From: Bdellovibrionales bacterium
Lineage (GTDB): Bacteria; Bdellovibrionota; Bacteriovoracia; Bacteriovoracales; Bacteriovoracaceae
Length of the DNA stretch: 13,452 nucleotides
Direction of reading: 5' to 3'
Assembly: GCA_005791855.1 (NCBI GenBank)
Contig: SXUH01000164.1
Location: 1 to 13,452, forward strand
Below the pieces are notes generated by a model. The model saw nothing but the letters and a program-made list of their open reading frames with translations. It was not told the DNA's origin and did not search any database. Made by a program: the position numbers and the translations under genes. Positions 12,163 through 13,452 of this stretch are shown here, piece after piece. The stretch's first letter is position 1. Each line of letters begins with the position of its first letter.

Positions 12163-12558
12163 CTAGTTCAGCGTCGGCCTGGTGATGACCTTGCCCTTGG
12201 TGAAGAGCTTCACCAGGTCGTCCTTCCGGGAGACGAAGCTGATGATGGGGACCAGCACCTGGGCATCTTTTGCCTTGTCCGGGAGGAGCACGCCGATCAG
12301 GACCTGGTGGACCTTCTCGCCCTGGTGGTAGGTCTTCACGTATGTGCGGAGCTCCTGCCCGTCTTCCTCGAAGCCGTAGGCCCGGTCGGGGTCTTCGATG
12401 GTGCCCGTGAGGAGCCGGTCAAACCGCTGGAACTCCTCGAAGCCGAAGTCGTCGGCGGCCATTTGCTGGATGAGATTCGACAGATACTCGGATTTCTTCT
12501 GGCCGAGCCACTCGGCCATCTCCTCGGAGATGAGGAAGTCGTCCTCTGGCCGGTCCAT
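12163..12558 (-). CDS. Hypothetical cytosolic protein (131 aa)
   Basis: No family is recognised. The product is acidic at the N-terminus (helical, DDFLISEEMAEWLGQKKSEYLSNLIQQM), then appears to form strands (ELRTYVKTYHQ, KVHQVLIGVLLP, AQVLVPIISFVS), and ends with a basic tail. It has no signal peptide and no cysteines. The start is very well supported by AGGAGG 5 nt before the ATG, suggesting good expression. It is divergent from the small operon at 12637 and convergent with the lipoprotein gene. Confidence 0.8.
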   Translation of the reverse strand: MDRPEDDFLISEEMAEWLGQKKSEYLSNLIQQMAADDFGFEEFQRFDRLLTGTIEDPDRAYGFEEDGQELRTYVKTYHQGEKVHQVLIGVLLPDKAKDAQVLVPIISFVSRKDDLVKLFTKGKVITRPTLN

Positions 12559-12636
12559 ATTTTCCTCCTGGCAAAACCTACCCCGTAAACCATCTTAGCA
12601 CTCTCCTTGTAAGATAGTAGAGATAAAAGGAGTTCT

Positions 12637-12948
12637 ATGCGAAAGTTGCAGGATGACCCCGGGTTAGACCAGTTGCTCGAGTCAGGAAAGTCGGGGTTCT
12701 TCCCGTTGTTCTACCAGGACTGGATCGTCGAATCCTTTAACAATTCGATCAACATCACCTCCATGCCCTTCTCCCGGGCCGTGGAGACGGTCCACCGGGT
12801 GTACAAGCAGATCGAAGGCCACCCGACGCTGGAGAAGAAGAAGTTCGCCATCCAGGCCCTCGCGGAGCCGGAGCGAAAAGATTTCGTGCTCTCCTTCATG
12901 AAGATGGTAGAATACAGATCACTCGACACCCTGAGGGACCTCCATTGA
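12637..12948 (+). CDS. Small hypothetical protein (103 aa), first gene of an operon
   Basis: No family is recognised. It is mostly helical and charged, with an aromatic patch (SGFFPLFYQDWIVESF, 19-34) and a helical second half (AVETVHRVYKQIEG through FVLSFMKMVEY). No signal peptide. AGGAG lies 5 nt before the ATG. Its TGA overlaps the TTG start of the next gene (TTGA), which signals translational coupling. Confidence 0.78.
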   Translation: MRKLQDDPGLDQLLESGKSGFFPLFYQDWIVESFNNSINITSMPFSRAVETVHRVYKQIEGHPTLEKKKFAIQALAEPERKDFVLSFMKMVEYRSLDTLRDLH

Positions 12949-13232
12949 CGGCGAAGCTCCTCGCTCCCCTACTCCTCCTCCTGAGCCTCTCGGCGCGCGC
13001 CGAGTACCGGGCCTACCAGTACCTGGTGAAGACCAACGACCCCTACGCCGTCGCCACCCGGGCCCAGCCCCGGTACATCATCTCCACCCTCAACCCGCAG
13101 ATGTACAAGAGCTACCACGGCGGGAGCCGGGTGAGCGTGGACCTCCTGCGCACCTGGATCTGCCCCGGCTACACCGGCGAGGGGAAGGACGTCTGCGACC
13201 ATACCCACGACAAGGAGAACCCAGCTCAATGA
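12945..13232 (+). CDS. Small secreted protein (95 aa)
   Basis: A leucine-rich signal peptide (residues 1-19) ends in the Ala-x-Ala site ARA before E20. The mature protein has about 76 residues, several Tyr, and two cysteines (C73, C84) that could form a disulfide near the polar C-terminus. No family is recognised. The start is the TTG at 12945, overlapping the previous stop. No ATG occurs before the signal peptide, and the signal peptide itself supports this start. Its TGA overlaps the ATG of the next gene (ATGA). Confidence 0.75.
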   Translation: MTAKLLAPLLLLLSLSARAEYRAYQYLVKTNDPYAVATRAQPRYIISTLNPQMYKSYHGGSRVSVDLLRTWICPGYTGEGKDVCDHTHDKENPAQ

Positions 13233-13452
13233 GTAAGATCACGCGAGACCTGGAGAAGATCAACTCGCGCCAGGTCGCCACCGCGAACAAGCGCCAGCAG
13301 CGCGAGCTGAAGTTCATGGAAGACAACCACGCCAAGCTCAAGCTCGAGCTCGAGAAGGCCCACGAGGCCGAGCGCCTCGACCTCCGGGCGCAGAACCAGG
13401 CCCAGATCCAGAAGGAGACCCAGCGGAAGGAGAAGGTCCTGGGCGAGATGAA
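13229..13452 (+). CDS. Coiled-coil protein (partial, 3' end off window)
   Basis: Seventy-four codons are visible, starting MSKITRDLEKINSRQ. The sequence is almost entirely charged and Gln/Leu-rich (for example KLKLELEKAHEAERLDL at about 36-52) with no proline or glycine until the last few residues, as in a long parallel coiled coil. It has no signal peptide. The start overlaps the upstream stop by ATGA, making it the third gene of the operon. Function cannot be told from this part. Confidence 0.72.
   Translation, partial: MSKITRDLEKINSRQVATANKRQQRELKFMEDNHAKLKLELEKAHEAERLDLRAQNQAQIQKETQRKEKVLGEM

Overview
The window reads as a chromosomal segment of a Gram-negative bacterium. It contains signal peptides, a lipobox lipoprotein, a proteobacterial-type inosine/guanosine kinase and MnmA. 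The genes are strongly GC-rich from about 2500 onward. Several uncharacterised proteins and the compact layout remind me of Bdellovibrio/Bacteriovorax-like predators (Bdellovibrionota), but that assignment is a resemblance, not a demonstration.

Region by region. Positions 1-1783 are AT-rich and mobile in character: the 5' part of an Xre-type regulator (minus strand, running off the left edge), a dyad-rich intergenic stretch, and an apparently intact ISL3-family insertion sequence with imperfect ~35-bp terminal repeats. This abuts the 3' side of a tRNA-Leu(GAG) gene (1826-1911, minus), so the tRNA marks the border between acquired DNA and core genome. A small hypothetical gene (1963-2259, minus) and a small four-cysteine zinc-binding protein (2515-2727, plus) follow.

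Positions 2692-6214 hold a minus-strand run of three genes transcribed in the order mnmA-like paralogue, secreted M28-peptidase-like protein, mnmA. The downstream mnmA looks fully functional. The paralogue keeps both MnmA cysteines at the same spacing but has lost the PP-loop Asp. The M28 protein has lost nearly all zinc ligands and the catalytic Glu. Facing them is a short protein (6281-6841, plus) that resembles the C-terminal half of an ABC ATPase without a Walker A motif.

Positions 6819-9108 (minus) carry gsk (inosine/guanosine kinase), followed after one base by a protein with PD-(D/E)XK nuclease-like features. A 95-bp divergent region separates gsk from a plus-strand N-formylglutamate amidohydrolase-family gene (9204-10019). 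Then come a membrane-anchored hypothetical protein (10042-11259, minus), a cysteine-rich lipoprotein (11393-12157, plus), a hypothetical protein (12163-12558, minus), and a tightly coupled plus-strand operon of a small cytosolic protein, a small secreted protein and a coiled-coil protein cut by the right edge.

The most interesting material is the cluster around 2692-7805, where a working tRNA-thiolation enzyme sits beside a remodelled paralogue, a predicted pseudopeptidase and a vestigial ABC-like protein, with a possible stand-alone nuclease linked to purine salvage next to it. I see no CRISPR array, rRNA, prophage structural genes or biosynthetic cluster.
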